A stretch of 64,000 nucleotides of DNA from Burkholderiales bacterium JOSHI_001 (lineage in GTDB: Bacteria; Pseudomonadota; Gammaproteobacteria; Burkholderiales; Burkholderiaceae_C): positions 372,001 to 436,000 of the forward strand of contig CM001438.1 of assembly GCA_000244995.1 (NCBI GenBank), read 5' to 3'. The position numbers and the translations under genes were made by a program. Below, in pieces: positions 49,563 to 57,892 of the stretch. The notes under the pieces were generated by a model. It did not search any database and was not told the origin of the DNA. It was given only the letters and a program-made list of their open reading frames with translations. Each line of letters begins with the position of its first letter. The first letter of the stretch is position 1.

Positions 49563-51110
49563 TCAACGGCTGCCCGGCAGCGGCGTGTTCAGGTAGGGGA
49601 AGCCGGGCAGCAGCGGCACCACGGCCTGGTCCACCGCGTCGTGCAGCTTGAAGGCGGTGTCGCCCAGGGGCACGGCGGACGGCTTGCAGGCGGCGCCCAG
49701 CTTCAGCGCGTCGGCGTTGCCATTGGCCAGGCACAGTCCGCCCATCACCGCCACCAGCGAGATGTCCACCACGTCGTCCTTGGGGCGGCGGCCGTTGGGG
49801 TAGCCGGCGTTGTCCTTGCCGCCTGCGCCGGCCAGGATGTTGCCCACAATGCCCAGTCGGTTCTGGTCGGCAAACGCCACCGGCTCGATCGCGGTGTTCA
49901 GGCGCAGCATTTCCGAGTCCACCACCTTCTTGGGCTGGTTCACGCCCTCAATGCCTCTCAGGAAGGTGGTGACCAGGTCGGTGCGCGGGTAGTTGGTGGG
50001 GGCGGTATTCGGCAGGTTGAGGGCAATTTCCAGCAGCTTGGGCAGGGTGGGGTTCGTCACGTAATCCGCGAACTGGCCGTCCTGGCGCGGTGCGCTGGCG
50101 TTGAACCTGTCCTTGTCCTTCAGGCCGATGATCACCTCGTTCACCAGGGGCATGCCCAGGCGAGACACCTGCACCCAGGCGCCGCCGGTCTTTTCACTTT
50201 TCTGCAGGCCAGCCTTCGGCGTCGGGTCCAGCAGGCGGCCCTGGCGCAGGCTGGCGGTGGTCCAGCCGCCGATCACGTCGTCGTTGGCCGACTTCAGGCA
50301 GTCCTTGTGCACCTCCAGCGCCAGGGTGGTGACGTTCTTGTCGCCGATGGTGTTGGGCACGGCGTTGATCTTCGTCGGGTCGGTGATGAAAGTCGCCGGT
50401 GCGTTCACCAGGTCAAAGATGGTGCCCAGGTTCACCGCGAAGGGGTCCTGGCGCTGGCCGGCGAACAACTTGGCCGGCTGGTCGCAGCCGGGGATTTTCA
50501 CCGTGTAGATGTGCTGGGCCGCGTAGTCGGCGTAGTTGGGAATCGTCTTCACGCCGATGTTGTCCACCGGCTTCACGAAGGTGGTGCCGCCGCCCTGGGC
50601 GTTGGTGACGGCCTGCATCTGGCCGCTGCGGCGGTGGCCGCGCATCACGCTGACGCTGAAGGTCTCGGCCACGTTCAGGTTGGCGTCGCCGCGGTTGACC
50701 ACCGTGCCCTTCTGGATCAGCGGGATGGCCACGCTCTTGTCGCCCACCGGCAGGCTGATGCCGGTGCCCTGGTCGGCCAGGGTGTTGTTGAAGCGGAACT
50801 GGAAGCTGATGTCTTCCTTGGCGTCACCGTCGTTGTCGATGTGGATCTCGTACAGCGCGTTCGGGTCCATCGCGAAGTAGTTCGGGCCGCCGTAGGCGTC
50901 CTGCAGCGGCAGGTAGTTGGCGATCAGCGTGACGTAGCCGGTGCGGCCCGGCTCGTAGCTGCGGAACATGTAGAAGTCGGTGCCGTCCACCTTGGGGGCG
51001 GTGGTGATGAACGGCGCCTCGCGGTGGCTGGACGCCTGGGCGCCGGGGGCCAGCAAGGTGGCCAGCAGGCTGGCGGCCAGGGCGGCTGCGGTGGGTTGAA
51101 AACGCTTCAT
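49563..51110 (-). CDS. DUF4331 domain-containing exported protein
   Basis: The 515-residue protein has a signal peptide (cleaved near AQAS) and then the DUF4331 signature SSHREAPFITTAPKVDGTDFYMFRSYE. The core continues through an IDNDGDAKEDISFQFRF stretch that looks like a calcium-type acidic loop, and ends PGFPYLNTPLPG. The family function is unknown. It is the first gene of the envelope unit and lies downstream of the ECF sigma/cupin pair. A candidate ECF promoter is about 80 bases upstream. Confidence 0.88.
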   Translation of the reverse strand: MKRFQPTAAALAASLLATLLAPGAQASSHREAPFITTAPKVDGTDFYMFRSYEPGRTGYVTLIANYLPLQDAYGGPNYFAMDPNALYEIHIDNDGDAKEDISFQFRFNNTLADQGTGISLPVGDKSVAIPLIQKGTVVNRGDANLNVAETFSVSVMRGHRRSGQMQAVTNAQGGGTTFVKPVDNIGVKTIPNYADYAAQHIYTVKIPGCDQPAKLFAGQRQDPFAVNLGTIFDLVNAPATFITDPTKINAVPNTIGDKNVTTLALEVHKDCLKSANDDVIGGWTTASLRQGRLLDPTPKAGLQKSEKTGGAWVQVSRLGMPLVNEVIIGLKDKDRFNASAPRQDGQFADYVTNPTLPKLLEIALNLPNTAPTNYPRTDLVTTFLRGIEGVNQPKKVVDSEMLRLNTAIEPVAFADQNRLGIVGNILAGAGGKDNAGYPNGRRPKDDVVDISLVAVMGGLCLANGNADALKLGAACKPSAVPLGDTAFKLHDAVDQAVVPLLPGFPYLNTPLPGSR

Positions 51111-51192
51111 GGGGTCTCTCCTTCGGGCAGTGGTGGCACACGCGGGGTGCCGGTGGGGCTGCGGCCGGCGTCTTGCGCCAGGGCCGTGACTG

Positions 51193-51221
51193 CTTTACGA
51201 GGGGGAAACCGGGCTGGATGC
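51193..51221 (-). promoter_or_regulatory. Candidate ECF sigma promoter of the DUF4331 unit
   Basis: On the minus strand GCATCC (51221-51216) is followed by 18 bases and TAAAG (51197-51193), or by 16 bases and CGTAAA. The ChrR-linked SigE group of Rhodobacter uses TGATCC-N18-TAAGA, so the form is similar. It matches the element ahead of the sigma gene in its GCATCCAG and CGTA parts. Confidence 0.55.
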
Positions 51222-51250
51222 GAACTTCTGGTTTTTTTGTGACTGATCGG

Positions 51251-52117
51251 TCACGAAGTGAACTTCAGATCCAAATCGCCATGGGCGTAGATCACCACGC
51301 CGGTGTCGGTGGCGGTGATGCGGTGGCCGCTGCCGGCCGGGGCCAGCTGGTAGTCGCCGGCCTGCAGCAGCAGGTCGTCCAGGAAGAGCTCGCCCTGCAC
51401 CATCAGGCATTCTTCGTCGTGGCCGTGGTTGTGCACCGGCACGCTGGCGCCGGGCTGGGCGAAGTACAGCAGCGCGGCCTGGCCCTGGCGCTGCCACAGC
51501 ACGCGGCGCTGGATGCCGGGCGCGTAGTCGGGCCAGCCGGCCTGCTGGTCGCGCACGGTGCGAGGTGCGTCGCCGTCTTCCGGGCCGAGGTCCGATTCCC
51601 GCAGGAACAGCAGCGCACCCTGGGCGCTGTGCCAGCTGGGCCAGGCCGTGCCGGTCGGGCAGACGTGGTAGTCCCGCAGCGTCAGTTCCAGGCCCTGATC
51701 GGGGCTGCGCACCTGGCCCTGCAGCAGCAGCCATTCGCGGTGGCAGGGGCCGTGCGCGGCCAGGGCCGCCGCCGGCAGCGTGGCGCCGGGCGCCAGCTCC
51801 AGAAGCCGCACGCGCAGGGGTTCGCCGGGCCGCCGGGGCTGCCCGTCGGCGGCACGGTACAGCCACTGGGCCTGCACGCCCGGAGCCAGGGTTTCACGCG
51901 CGGCCTGCTGGCGTCGCACGGTCACCATGCCGGCTTCGGCGGCGCGGGTGGCGGCCAGGCGGTCCAGCAGGCGCTGGCGCAGCGCGGGGGCGCCGTCGCG
52001 CGGCGCCTGGGCCCAGGCGCGGACGAAGGGGTCGGTCAGCAGGGGCTGCAATTCGGCGTCCATCAGGGCGGGAGGGGGCTGGATGCTGTGGGTGGGGTCG
52101 TTGCTGTCGGGGCTCAT
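51251..52117 (-). CDS. ChrR-like tandem cupin protein, candidate anti-sigma factor
   Basis: The 288-residue protein has a degenerate first cupin (about 100-180) and a second cupin with His229, His231, Glu235 and His265. Their spacing matches the zinc ligands reported for the ChrR cupin domain (141, 143, 147, 177). ChrR restrains SigE and releases it under singlet oxygen or peroxide. The N-terminus lacks the HxxxCxxC zinc motif of the ChrR anti-sigma domain, so how it would bind sigma is unclear. It follows the ECF gene by 46 bases. Confidence 0.78.
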   Translation of the reverse strand: MSPDSNDPTHSIQPPPALMDAELQPLLTDPFVRAWAQAPRDGAPALRQRLLDRLAATRAAEAGMVTVRRQQAARETLAPGVQAQWLYRAADGQPRRPGEPLRVRLLELAPGATLPAAALAAHGPCHREWLLLQGQVRSPDQGLELTLRDYHVCPTGTAWPSWHSAQGALLFLRESDLGPEDGDAPRTVRDQQAGWPDYAPGIQRRVLWQRQGQAALLYFAQPGASVPVHNHGHDEECLMVQGELFLDDLLLQAGDYQLAPAGSGHRITATDTGVVIYAHGDLDLKFTS

Positions 52118-52163
52118 GGTGGGCCTTGGCGTTCCTTGTTTCGGTTGGGCGAGGTGCGCCGGC

Positions 52164-52925
52164 TCAGCCCGGTGTCAACGCGCCCAGCCCGGGCTCACCC
52201 AGGCGTTCGCTCAGGGCGATCAGGGCGCGCCGGATTTGCGACTTCACGGTGCCCAGCGGCAGCGCGGTCTGGCTGGCGATTTCTTCGTGGCTCAGGCCGC
52301 GGAAGAAGGCCAGCGCCAACAGTTGGCGTGGTTGCGGGTTCAGCGCCTGCAGTGCCTGGTGCAGGTCGGCGTGGCGGCGGGCCGTGTCCAGCAGTTCGTC
52401 GGCGGGCGCCTGGTCATCGGCGTGCTCGGCCGCCGCTTCGTCGTCCAGGCTGTCGGCCTGGAAGCGGGCCTCGCGGCGCAGCGCGTCGATGGCGCGTGAA
52501 CGCGCCATGGCCAGCAGCCAGGTGATGGCCTTGCCGCGCGCGGGGTCGAAGCGCGGCGCCTGGCGCCAGACCTGGAAGTAGGCGTCTTCCACCACCTCTT
52601 CGGCCAGCGCGGCGCGCTTGACGATGCGCAGCACCAGCCCGTAGGTGCGCGACAGCGTGGCGTCGTACAGCGCGGCCAGGGCCTGCTCGTCGCGCTGCAC
52701 GATGCGCTGCATCCACTGCGCCAGCTGGGCGTCGTCGGCGCCGGTCACCATGGCGGCTTTGCGCGTGCCGGCGGTGTCGGGGTCGCTGTTGATGGCCAGG
52801 TCGGCGTCGTCCAGGTCCTGGGCCGCAGGCTCGCCGGGTGCGTCGTCGGCCCAGCCGGCGGCATCCTCGTCGGGGTCCGCGGCGCAGCTCGATGCGGGAA
52901 CAGGTGATGTGTCGATGGCGTCCAT
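52164..52925 (-). CDS. ECF-type RNA polymerase sigma factor
   Basis: The 253-residue protein has region 2 (LYDATLSRTYGLVLRIV, then AEEVVEDAYFQVWRQAPRFD and ITWLLAMARSRAIDALRR). Region 4 is PRQLLALAFFRGLSHEEIA with LGTVKSQIRRAL. An acidic, low-complexity extension of about 58 residues precedes region 2. A shorter start at 52751 would remove it. The long form is preferred because a candidate promoter lies 55-81 bases upstream of 52925. The neighbours are its likely cupin regulator and the DUF4331 target unit. Confidence 0.9.
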   Translation of the reverse strand: MDAIDTSPVPASSCAADPDEDAAGWADDAPGEPAAQDLDDADLAINSDPDTAGTRKAAMVTGADDAQLAQWMQRIVQRDEQALAALYDATLSRTYGLVLRIVKRAALAEEVVEDAYFQVWRQAPRFDPARGKAITWLLAMARSRAIDALRREARFQADSLDDEAAAEHADDQAPADELLDTARRHADLHQALQALNPQPRQLLALAFFRGLSHEEIASQTALPLGTVKSQIRRALIALSERLGEPGLGALTPG

Positions 52926-52979
52926 GGTGTGTCGAGCCTGGGCCGGCGTCGCGCTGCCAGGCCAACGGGCCGATGGTGC

Positions 52980-53006
52980 TACGGGTGCCCACCAGCCTCT
53001 GGATGC
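52980..53006 (-). promoter_or_regulatory. Candidate ECF autoregulatory promoter
   Basis: On the minus strand GCATCC (53006-53001) is followed by 17 bases and CGTA (52983-52980). It shares GCATCCAG and CGTA with the element at 51193-51221. It would place the start site about 45 bases before the sigma gene. Confidence 0.5.
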
Positions 53007-53091
53007 AAACCCGACCCAGGCGCAGGGGCAAGTGCCCTGGGCGGCGGTGTTCGCGCGGCATCCATCCGTTGCGGCAGGCCGTAGGCCCACC

Positions 53092-53559
53092 ATGACACGC
53101 TGCACCTTCGACCTGGTGAGCCACTGGCGCCTGCACGCCCCGGTGGAAGCCGTCTGGGCCGCGCTGGCCCAGCCCGAGGACTGGCCGCGCTGGTGGCCGG
53201 GGCTGCGCGCGGTGCACACCCTGCACCCCGGCCGCCCCGGTGGCCTGGGCAGCGTGCGCCGCATGGAATGGGACACCGGCCTGCCCTACCGGCTGTGCAT
53301 CGATGTCGAAGCGGTGGAGGTGCTGCGGCCGGAGCGCCTGCGTGGCCGCGCCAGCGGCATGCTGCAGGGCGAAGGCATCTGGTTGCTGCGCAGCCAGGCC
53401 GGGGTGACCGATGTCACCTACCTGTGGCGGGTGGAACTGCGCGCGCGCTGGATGCGCTGGCTGGCCCCACTGCTGGCGCCCTTGTTCCGCTGGAACCACC
53501 AGCAACTGATGCGCGCCGGCGCTGCCGGCCTGGCGCGCCACCTGGGCGCCATGCGCTGA
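53092..53559 (+). CDS. SRPBCC (START-like) family protein
   Basis: The 155-residue protein has a helix-grip hydrophobic-ligand fold: FDLVSHWRLHAPVEAVWAALAQPEDWPRWWPGL at the start and RWNHQQLMRAGAAGLARHL as the C-terminal helix. Such proteins bind lipids, polyketides or other hydrophobic ligands. It is divergent from the ECF sigma gene and shares its 166-base upstream region, so it could belong to the same regulon. No promoter facing it was found. Confidence 0.8.
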   Translation: MTRCTFDLVSHWRLHAPVEAVWAALAQPEDWPRWWPGLRAVHTLHPGRPGGLGSVRRMEWDTGLPYRLCIDVEAVEVLRPERLRGRASGMLQGEGIWLLRSQAGVTDVTYLWRVELRARWMRWLAPLLAPLFRWNHQQLMRAGAAGLARHLGAMR

Positions 53560-53595
53560 ACGGCTGGGGATGGCGCGTCCCTAGCTTGGTGTTGC

Positions 53596-54705
53596 ATGGC
53601 GGCGGCAGAACGTGCACCAATCGGCCTCATGCGCCTGGTTCGATTGCACTGCCCGTCTTCGCGTCCCGGTCTGCGCGCGGCGTGGGTCGGCCGCGCGCTG
53701 GCGCTGCTGGGCCTGATCGGGGCCTTGCTGGTCGGGGCAGGGTCCGCCTGGGCCCAAGGCCCACGCCGCCTGGCCGCGGACGACGCCTTCGTCGACCCCA
53801 TGGTCGACCCGCTGGAGTCCGGCCGGCCGCTGCGCATCGGCGTGCAGCGCGCCGCGGTGCCCTTTGCGTTTGAATTGACCGACGAAAAGCACAAGGGCCA
53901 GTTCCGTGGCTACTCGGTGGACATCTGCCTGCGCATCCTGCAGCTGTTGCGCGAAGAGGCCAAGCAGCCCTTCGACCCGCGCACCGACGTGCGCTACGTG
54001 CCGGTGAGCAGCCGCACCCGCATGGTCCAGCTGCTGGCCGGGCAGATCGACATGGAATGCGGCTCCACCAGCAACACCCCCGAGCGCCGCCGCATGGGGG
54101 TGTCGTTCTCGTCCACCATCTTTGTCAGCGACGTGGCGGTGCTGATGGCACCGGGTGCATCCGTCCACGCCCAGACCCTGGGCCGCTGGGTGCAGGACGT
54201 GCGCAGCCGCAAACGCAACATCGTCACCACCGCCGGCAGCACCTCGGTGCGCCACCTGCGGGAACTGGGCGGGGGCAACAGCAACTGGCGCCTGCGCGTC
54301 ACCCTGGGCGCCAACCATGATGACTCGCTGGACAAGCTGGTGTCCGGCGAGGCCGATGCCTTCGTGATGGACCGTGGGCTGCTGGCCACCTGGCTGGCGG
54401 CCGACAAGCGCCTGGCCGGCGAGGGCTTTGTGCTGTCGGACTGGTCCCTGGTGCCCGGCCGGCTGGAGTGCTACGGCATCCTCACGCGGGTGGTGAACAC
54501 CCGGCTGCGTGAAGGCGTGGACCGCACCCTGGCCCGCATGCGCGACAGCGGCGAGCTGACGAAGATCTATGCCCAGTGGTTCGAACAGCCGCTGCCGGCG
54601 CACAACCGCGTGCTGGACCTGCCGCCCGGGCGATCACTGAACCTGCCCATGTCGCCCCACCTGTCGCGGGTGTTCCTCACGCCCGGCTACGAGGCCTGCC
54701 CATGA
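53596..54705 (+). CDS. Family 3 extracellular solute-binding protein (amino-acid ABC type), no permease nearby
   Basis: The protein is about 369 residues, with a signal peptide (ALALLGLIGALLVGAGSAWAQ). It continues with a GltI-like SBP_bac_3 fold: FAFELTDEKHKGQFRGYSVDICLRI, SSRTRMVQLLAGQIDMECGSTSNT and DAFVMDRGLL. A Met at 53629 is an alternative start. The GSTSNTPERRR segment resembles glutamate/aspartate receptors. No permease or ATPase gene is adjacent. Instead the stop overlaps (ATGA) a TIR-CHASE2-like receptor gene, so it may serve sensing rather than uptake; this is an inference. Confidence 0.86.
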   Translation: MAAAERAPIGLMRLVRLHCPSSRPGLRAAWVGRALALLGLIGALLVGAGSAWAQGPRRLAADDAFVDPMVDPLESGRPLRIGVQRAAVPFAFELTDEKHKGQFRGYSVDICLRILQLLREEAKQPFDPRTDVRYVPVSSRTRMVQLLAGQIDMECGSTSNTPERRRMGVSFSSTIFVSDVAVLMAPGASVHAQTLGRWVQDVRSRKRNIVTTAGSTSVRHLRELGGGNSNWRLRVTLGANHDDSLDKLVSGEADAFVMDRGLLATWLAADKRLAGEGFVLSDWSLVPGRLECYGILTRVVNTRLREGVDRTLARMRDSGELTKIYAQWFEQPLPAHNRVLDLPPGRSLNLPMSPHLSRVFLTPGYEACP

Positions 54706-56609
54706 AAGGCAAGATCTTCATCAGCTACCGCCGCGCGTCCGACCAGTGGGCGCTGGGCCAGGTGCGCCAGAAGCTGGTGGAGGAATACGGCGACGACCGG
54801 GTCTTCTTCGACATCCATTCCATCGAAGGCGGCGCCGAATGGCTGGCCCGGCTGGACGAAGCCATCACCCACGCCGAGGCGGTGGTGGTGCTGTACTGCA
54901 AGGAATGGTTCGGGGTTCAGCCCGACGGCAAGCGCCGCATCGACGACCCCGGCGACATGGTGCGCCGCGAACTGGAGATGGCGCACCTGCACCATCGCGT
55001 CATCATCCCGGTCATCATCGACGGCAGCAACCCGCCGCGCCAGGCCGACCTGCCGCATTCGCTGCAGTTCCTGCTGAAGCGACAGTTCCTGCCGCTGCAG
55101 CCCGATGACCTGCTGCCCACCCGCATGCACCGCCTGGTGCAGGCCATTGAACGCGCCAACCCGGGGCATGTGTTCGGCGCGCGCTACTTCAGCCAGGTCA
55201 CCTGGCTGGCGCTGGTGGTCACCGCCCTGGTGGCCGCCTGGCACGCACTGGGCGGCAACACCAGCTACGACAACGCCTTCGCCCGCAATGCGCTGTTCCT
55301 GCGCCAGCAGCTGGGGGTGCAGGACAGCCCGCAGCCCTTGGCGCCGCCCCTGCCGGCGGCGTCCGGCGTGGCCGCGCCGCCGCCAGCCCTGCAGGAGGAA
55401 CTGCCCGAGCTGGCGGTGGTGGACGTGGACGACGCCGAATTCCGCACCCTGCTGGGCGGCCAGCGTCCGCTGGACCCGCAGCTGATGGGCATCGTGGTGT
55501 GGGCGCTGCACGCGGCGTCGCAGCACGGGGGCGCCTGCGGGCCGAAACGGCCGGTGGCCATCAACCTGGACCTGGCACCCGACGCCACCGCGCACGACGA
55601 GCGCAGCATCAACACCCTGAACCGCGGACTGCTGGCGCTGGCGCAGTGCCGGCCGGTGGTGCTGGCCTGCCCCAACAGCGTGGTCCGCCGGGTGGTGCCT
55701 GAAGAAGACCAGAAGTGGATGGCGCAACTGCTGAAGGCCGCGCCCGACCGCCTGATGTTCACCTATTCGCCGCCCGACCCCGAAGGCCTGCGCCACACCC
55801 AGGCGCGCACCGACATCGGCATCGTGGCCGCGGACATCGCCGGCGGCACCAGCGTGGCCGAACTGCGCAACGACCCGTCCCGCACCTGCGCCTGCCCCAG
55901 CACCGCGCAGGAACTGGCCGACTGCGGCCCCGCGCCCCCGCAGACCGGCTGGGACCGCTCGGCCATGGTGGTGCCCTTCGCGCGCAGCGCGCTCACCCTG
56001 TCCGGCGCCCTGCTGGACATGCCGCGGGTGGCCAGCCGGCCCATCGTGCTGATCGGCGGGTCCTTCGGCGCGCAGCCTTCTTTCGCCGTGCCGGGCCGGC
56101 GCCAGCAGGCCGGGGCCTCGGCCAGCGGCACCGTGATGCAGGGCTACCTGCTGCACGGCGCCACGCACCACCTGCCGGTGCGCCCGCAGCCCTGGATGCT
56201 GCTGCTGGCCGGGGGCGTGAGCTGGCTGCTGTGCGCCGTGGTGCTGGCGCTGGGCCTGTCCCTGCAGCGCAACGACGACCGCTTTGCCCGCCGCGTGCCG
56301 GCCTACCTGGGCCTGGGCGCGGTGATGCTGGGCGCGCCGCTGCTGACCCTGGTGGCCGCCGCCTTCTGGCCGGCCTGGACCTGGCTGGCCGGCGTGGTGG
56401 CCGTGCTGGCGGTGCTGACCATCGGCCGCGCGGTGCTGGCTTGCTTCGAGGTGGTGCTGTCCGGCGGCATCGCCTCGCGCAGCTTCCGCGACCTGTGGAA
56501 GGACGTGCGCTTCGACCTGGACAAGGGCAGCGCGGTGATGAAGCTGGCCGGCGCCGGCCTGGAAGCGCTGCTGCTGGCGGCCTGCGTGTTCATCGTGGTG
56601 ACGGCCTGA
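54702..56609 (+). CDS. Membrane TIR domain protein with CHASE2-like periplasmic sensor
   Basis: The 635-residue protein has an N-terminal TIR domain (KIFISYRR at 4-11, VFFDIHSIEGG at 34-44). Glu42 falls where the NADase Glu of SARM1-type TIR domains sits. A membrane helix (about 166-183) leads to a CHASE2-like extracytoplasmic region (VVDVDDAEF near 239, PVAINLDLAP near 284, RPIVLIGGSFG near 446). Four more helices follow (about 498-520, 534-555, 559-583, 615-634). CHASE2 domains sense unknown ligands. The output could be NAD cleavage or protein binding. It is translationally coupled to the solute-binding protein upstream. Confidence 0.8.
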   Translation: MKGKIFISYRRASDQWALGQVRQKLVEEYGDDRVFFDIHSIEGGAEWLARLDEAITHAEAVVVLYCKEWFGVQPDGKRRIDDPGDMVRRELEMAHLHHRVIIPVIIDGSNPPRQADLPHSLQFLLKRQFLPLQPDDLLPTRMHRLVQAIERANPGHVFGARYFSQVTWLALVVTALVAAWHALGGNTSYDNAFARNALFLRQQLGVQDSPQPLAPPLPAASGVAAPPPALQEELPELAVVDVDDAEFRTLLGGQRPLDPQLMGIVVWALHAASQHGGACGPKRPVAINLDLAPDATAHDERSINTLNRGLLALAQCRPVVLACPNSVVRRVVPEEDQKWMAQLLKAAPDRLMFTYSPPDPEGLRHTQARTDIGIVAADIAGGTSVAELRNDPSRTCACPSTAQELADCGPAPPQTGWDRSAMVVPFARSALTLSGALLDMPRVASRPIVLIGGSFGAQPSFAVPGRRQQAGASASGTVMQGYLLHGATHHLPVRPQPWMLLLAGGVSWLLCAVVLALGLSLQRNDDRFARRVPAYLGLGAVMLGAPLLTLVAAAFWPAWTWLAGVVAVLAVLTIGRAVLACFEVVLSGGIASRSFRDLWKDVRFDLDKGSAVMKLAGAGLEALLLAACVFIVVTA

Positions 56610-56654
56610 GCCTTCAACCGGGGTCGGGGCCCGGGTGCGCCGCCGCATAGGCCT

Positions 56655-56960
56655 GTGCTACCGCCATGGCGCCTGCTGTTCTTCCGCCTGCACCGGTCCG
56701 ACGGGGCGCAGATGGAGGTGGGCTTGCTGTGGCTGTCGGTGGCGCTGCTGATCGTGCAGACCTGGCGCGTGCACCGCGGTGCCGGCGCTGTGCTGCTGCC
56801 CAACCTGCTGGCCGGCGCGGCCTTGGTGGCCGCCCTGCGCTGTGCCCTGACCCCCGGCCTGCTGCTGCCGGCCCCGGCCTGCCTGGGCGCGGCCGGCGTG
56901 TGCCATGTGGTGGATTTGCGCCAGCGCCTGGGTGGTGCCAGGGCGGCGCGCGGCGGCTGA
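56655..56960 (+). CDS. Small hydrophobic membrane protein of unknown function
   Basis: The 101-residue frame starts at GTG 56655 (an internal ATG at 56712 is an alternative). It has two or three hydrophobic segments (LLWLSVALLIVQTW, LLPNLLAGAALVAAL, LLLPAPACLGAAGV). It follows the TIR-CHASE2 gene by 45 bases and converges with the GntR gene 3 bases away. No family is recognised. Coding status rests on codon bias and position. Confidence 0.5.
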   Translation: MLPPWRLLFFRLHRSDGAQMEVGLLWLSVALLIVQTWRVHRGAGAVLLPNLLAGAALVAALRCALTPGLLLPAPACLGAAGVCHVVDLRQRLGGARAARGG

Positions 56961-56963
56961 CCG

Positions 56964-57641
56964 TCAGTTGCCGCCGGTGGCCGGCGCCTTGCCGCGCATG
57001 CGCGTGACCATAAAGCCCGAGGCCTGCGTCAGGTGCGCACGCACCAGCGCTTCGGCGCGTTCGCCATCGCCCGCGGCCACGGCGTTCAGGATGGCCTCGT
57101 GCTGGTCCCAGATGTCGCGCGGCTTCTCGTCGCGGATCAGCACCTCGCCCATCACGCGCTGGGTGTAGGTGAGGTGGGTTTCCAGCGCGGGGGAAATCAG
57201 CGGGTTGCCCGACAGGCCGTAGATGAACTCGTGGAACTTCATGTCGGCGGCGATCATGCGGGCCACCGAGCCTGCTGCCACCGCCTTGCGCCCGGCCTCG
57301 ATCAGTGCGGGCCCGGCCTTGGCGGCGCGTTCGGCGCCCAGTTCGGCCGCGCGGCGGGCCGCCAGGCCTTCGATCACCGCGCGGATGTCGTACATGTGCT
57401 GCACATGGGCCGGGTCCAGCGGCGCCACCAGCAGGCCGCGGCCGGGCGCGTCCTGCAGCACGCCCTGGTTGCGCAGCAGCGCCAGCGCCTGCTGCACCGG
57501 CTGGCGCGACACGCCCAGCGCCTGCGCGATCTGCTCCTGGATGATGCGGTCGCCGGGGGCGAAAGCGCCCGAGGCGATTTCTTCGAGGATGGCGTCGCGC
57601 ACCTGTTCGACAAGGTTGGGCTGGGTCGTCAGGGCTTTCAT
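56964..57641 (-). CDS. GntR family transcriptional regulator, FadR/FCD subfamily
   Basis: The 225-residue repressor has an N-terminal winged helix (GDRIIQEQIAQALGVSRQPVQQALALL) and a C-terminal FCD helical bundle (IRAVIEGLAARRAAEL ... FHEFIYGLSGNPL ... HEAILNAVAAGD). FCD domains bind carboxylate metabolites. The acyl-CoA ligase stub directly upstream, on the same strand, suggests it once controlled or was co-transcribed with that enzyme. Confidence 0.92.
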   Translation of the reverse strand: MKALTTQPNLVEQVRDAILEEIASGAFAPGDRIIQEQIAQALGVSRQPVQQALALLRNQGVLQDAPGRGLLVAPLDPAHVQHMYDIRAVIEGLAARRAAELGAERAAKAGPALIEAGRKAVAAGSVARMIAADMKFHEFIYGLSGNPLISPALETHLTYTQRVMGEVLIRDEKPRDIWDQHEAILNAVAAGDGERAEALVRAHLTQASGFMVTRMRGKAPATGGN

Positions 57642-57680
57642 GAATGCGGAATGCGAAGTTCCGTCTAGTCTAGCGGTGCG

Positions 57681-57755
57681 CTAAGCGGTTTCCAGCCGAT
57701 CCCGCAGCGCGCGGTGCAGGATCTTGCCGGTGGCGGGTGCGCGGTCTGCGGCTTG
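57681..57755 (-). pseudogene. 3' stub of an acyl-CoA ligase (AMP-binding enzyme)
   Basis: The last 24 codons read ATGKILHRALRDRLETA before TAG, the C-terminal catalytic-lysine motif of acyl-CoA synthetases. Upstream of about 57745 the reading frame no longer resembles the family and passes into a repeat-rich non-coding stretch. The rest of the gene is therefore missing from this site. It is oriented toward the GntR gene. Confidence 0.7.
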
Positions 57756-57816
57756 ACGACCAAGGACCCTGGGCACATCACCCAACGGTCGTTTTGGTTC
57801 ACGTGTGCGAACCGCT

Positions 57817-57860
57817 GGGCACAGCGCGGGCACAAAGTGGGCACAGGATGGGCACAAAGC
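57817..57860. repeat. Four tandem 11-bp iterons (GGGCACA-N4)
   Basis: GGGCACA occurs at 57817, 57828, 57839 and 57850, exactly 11 bases apart, followed by GCGC, AAGT, GGAT and AAGC. A fifth copy lies at 57771. Regular one-turn spacing is typical of protein-binding arrays such as recombinase arm sites or replication iterons. Confidence 0.7.
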
Positions 57861-57862
57861 AA

Positions 57863-57886
57863 AAAGCCACCCGGTTGGGTGGCTTT
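57863..57886. terminator. Perfect hairpin terminator candidate
   Basis: AAAGCCACCC (57863-57872), loop GGTT, GGGTGGCTTT (57877-57886). The A-run before and T-rich side after make it usable in both directions. Confidence 0.65.
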
Positions 57887-57892
57887 CGCTTT

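Noticed and set aside
51239-51254. GTGACTGATCGGTCAC near the end of the cupin gene as a terminator or operator
   Set aside because: The central bases do not pair, and on the coding strand it is followed by an A-run rather than a T-run.
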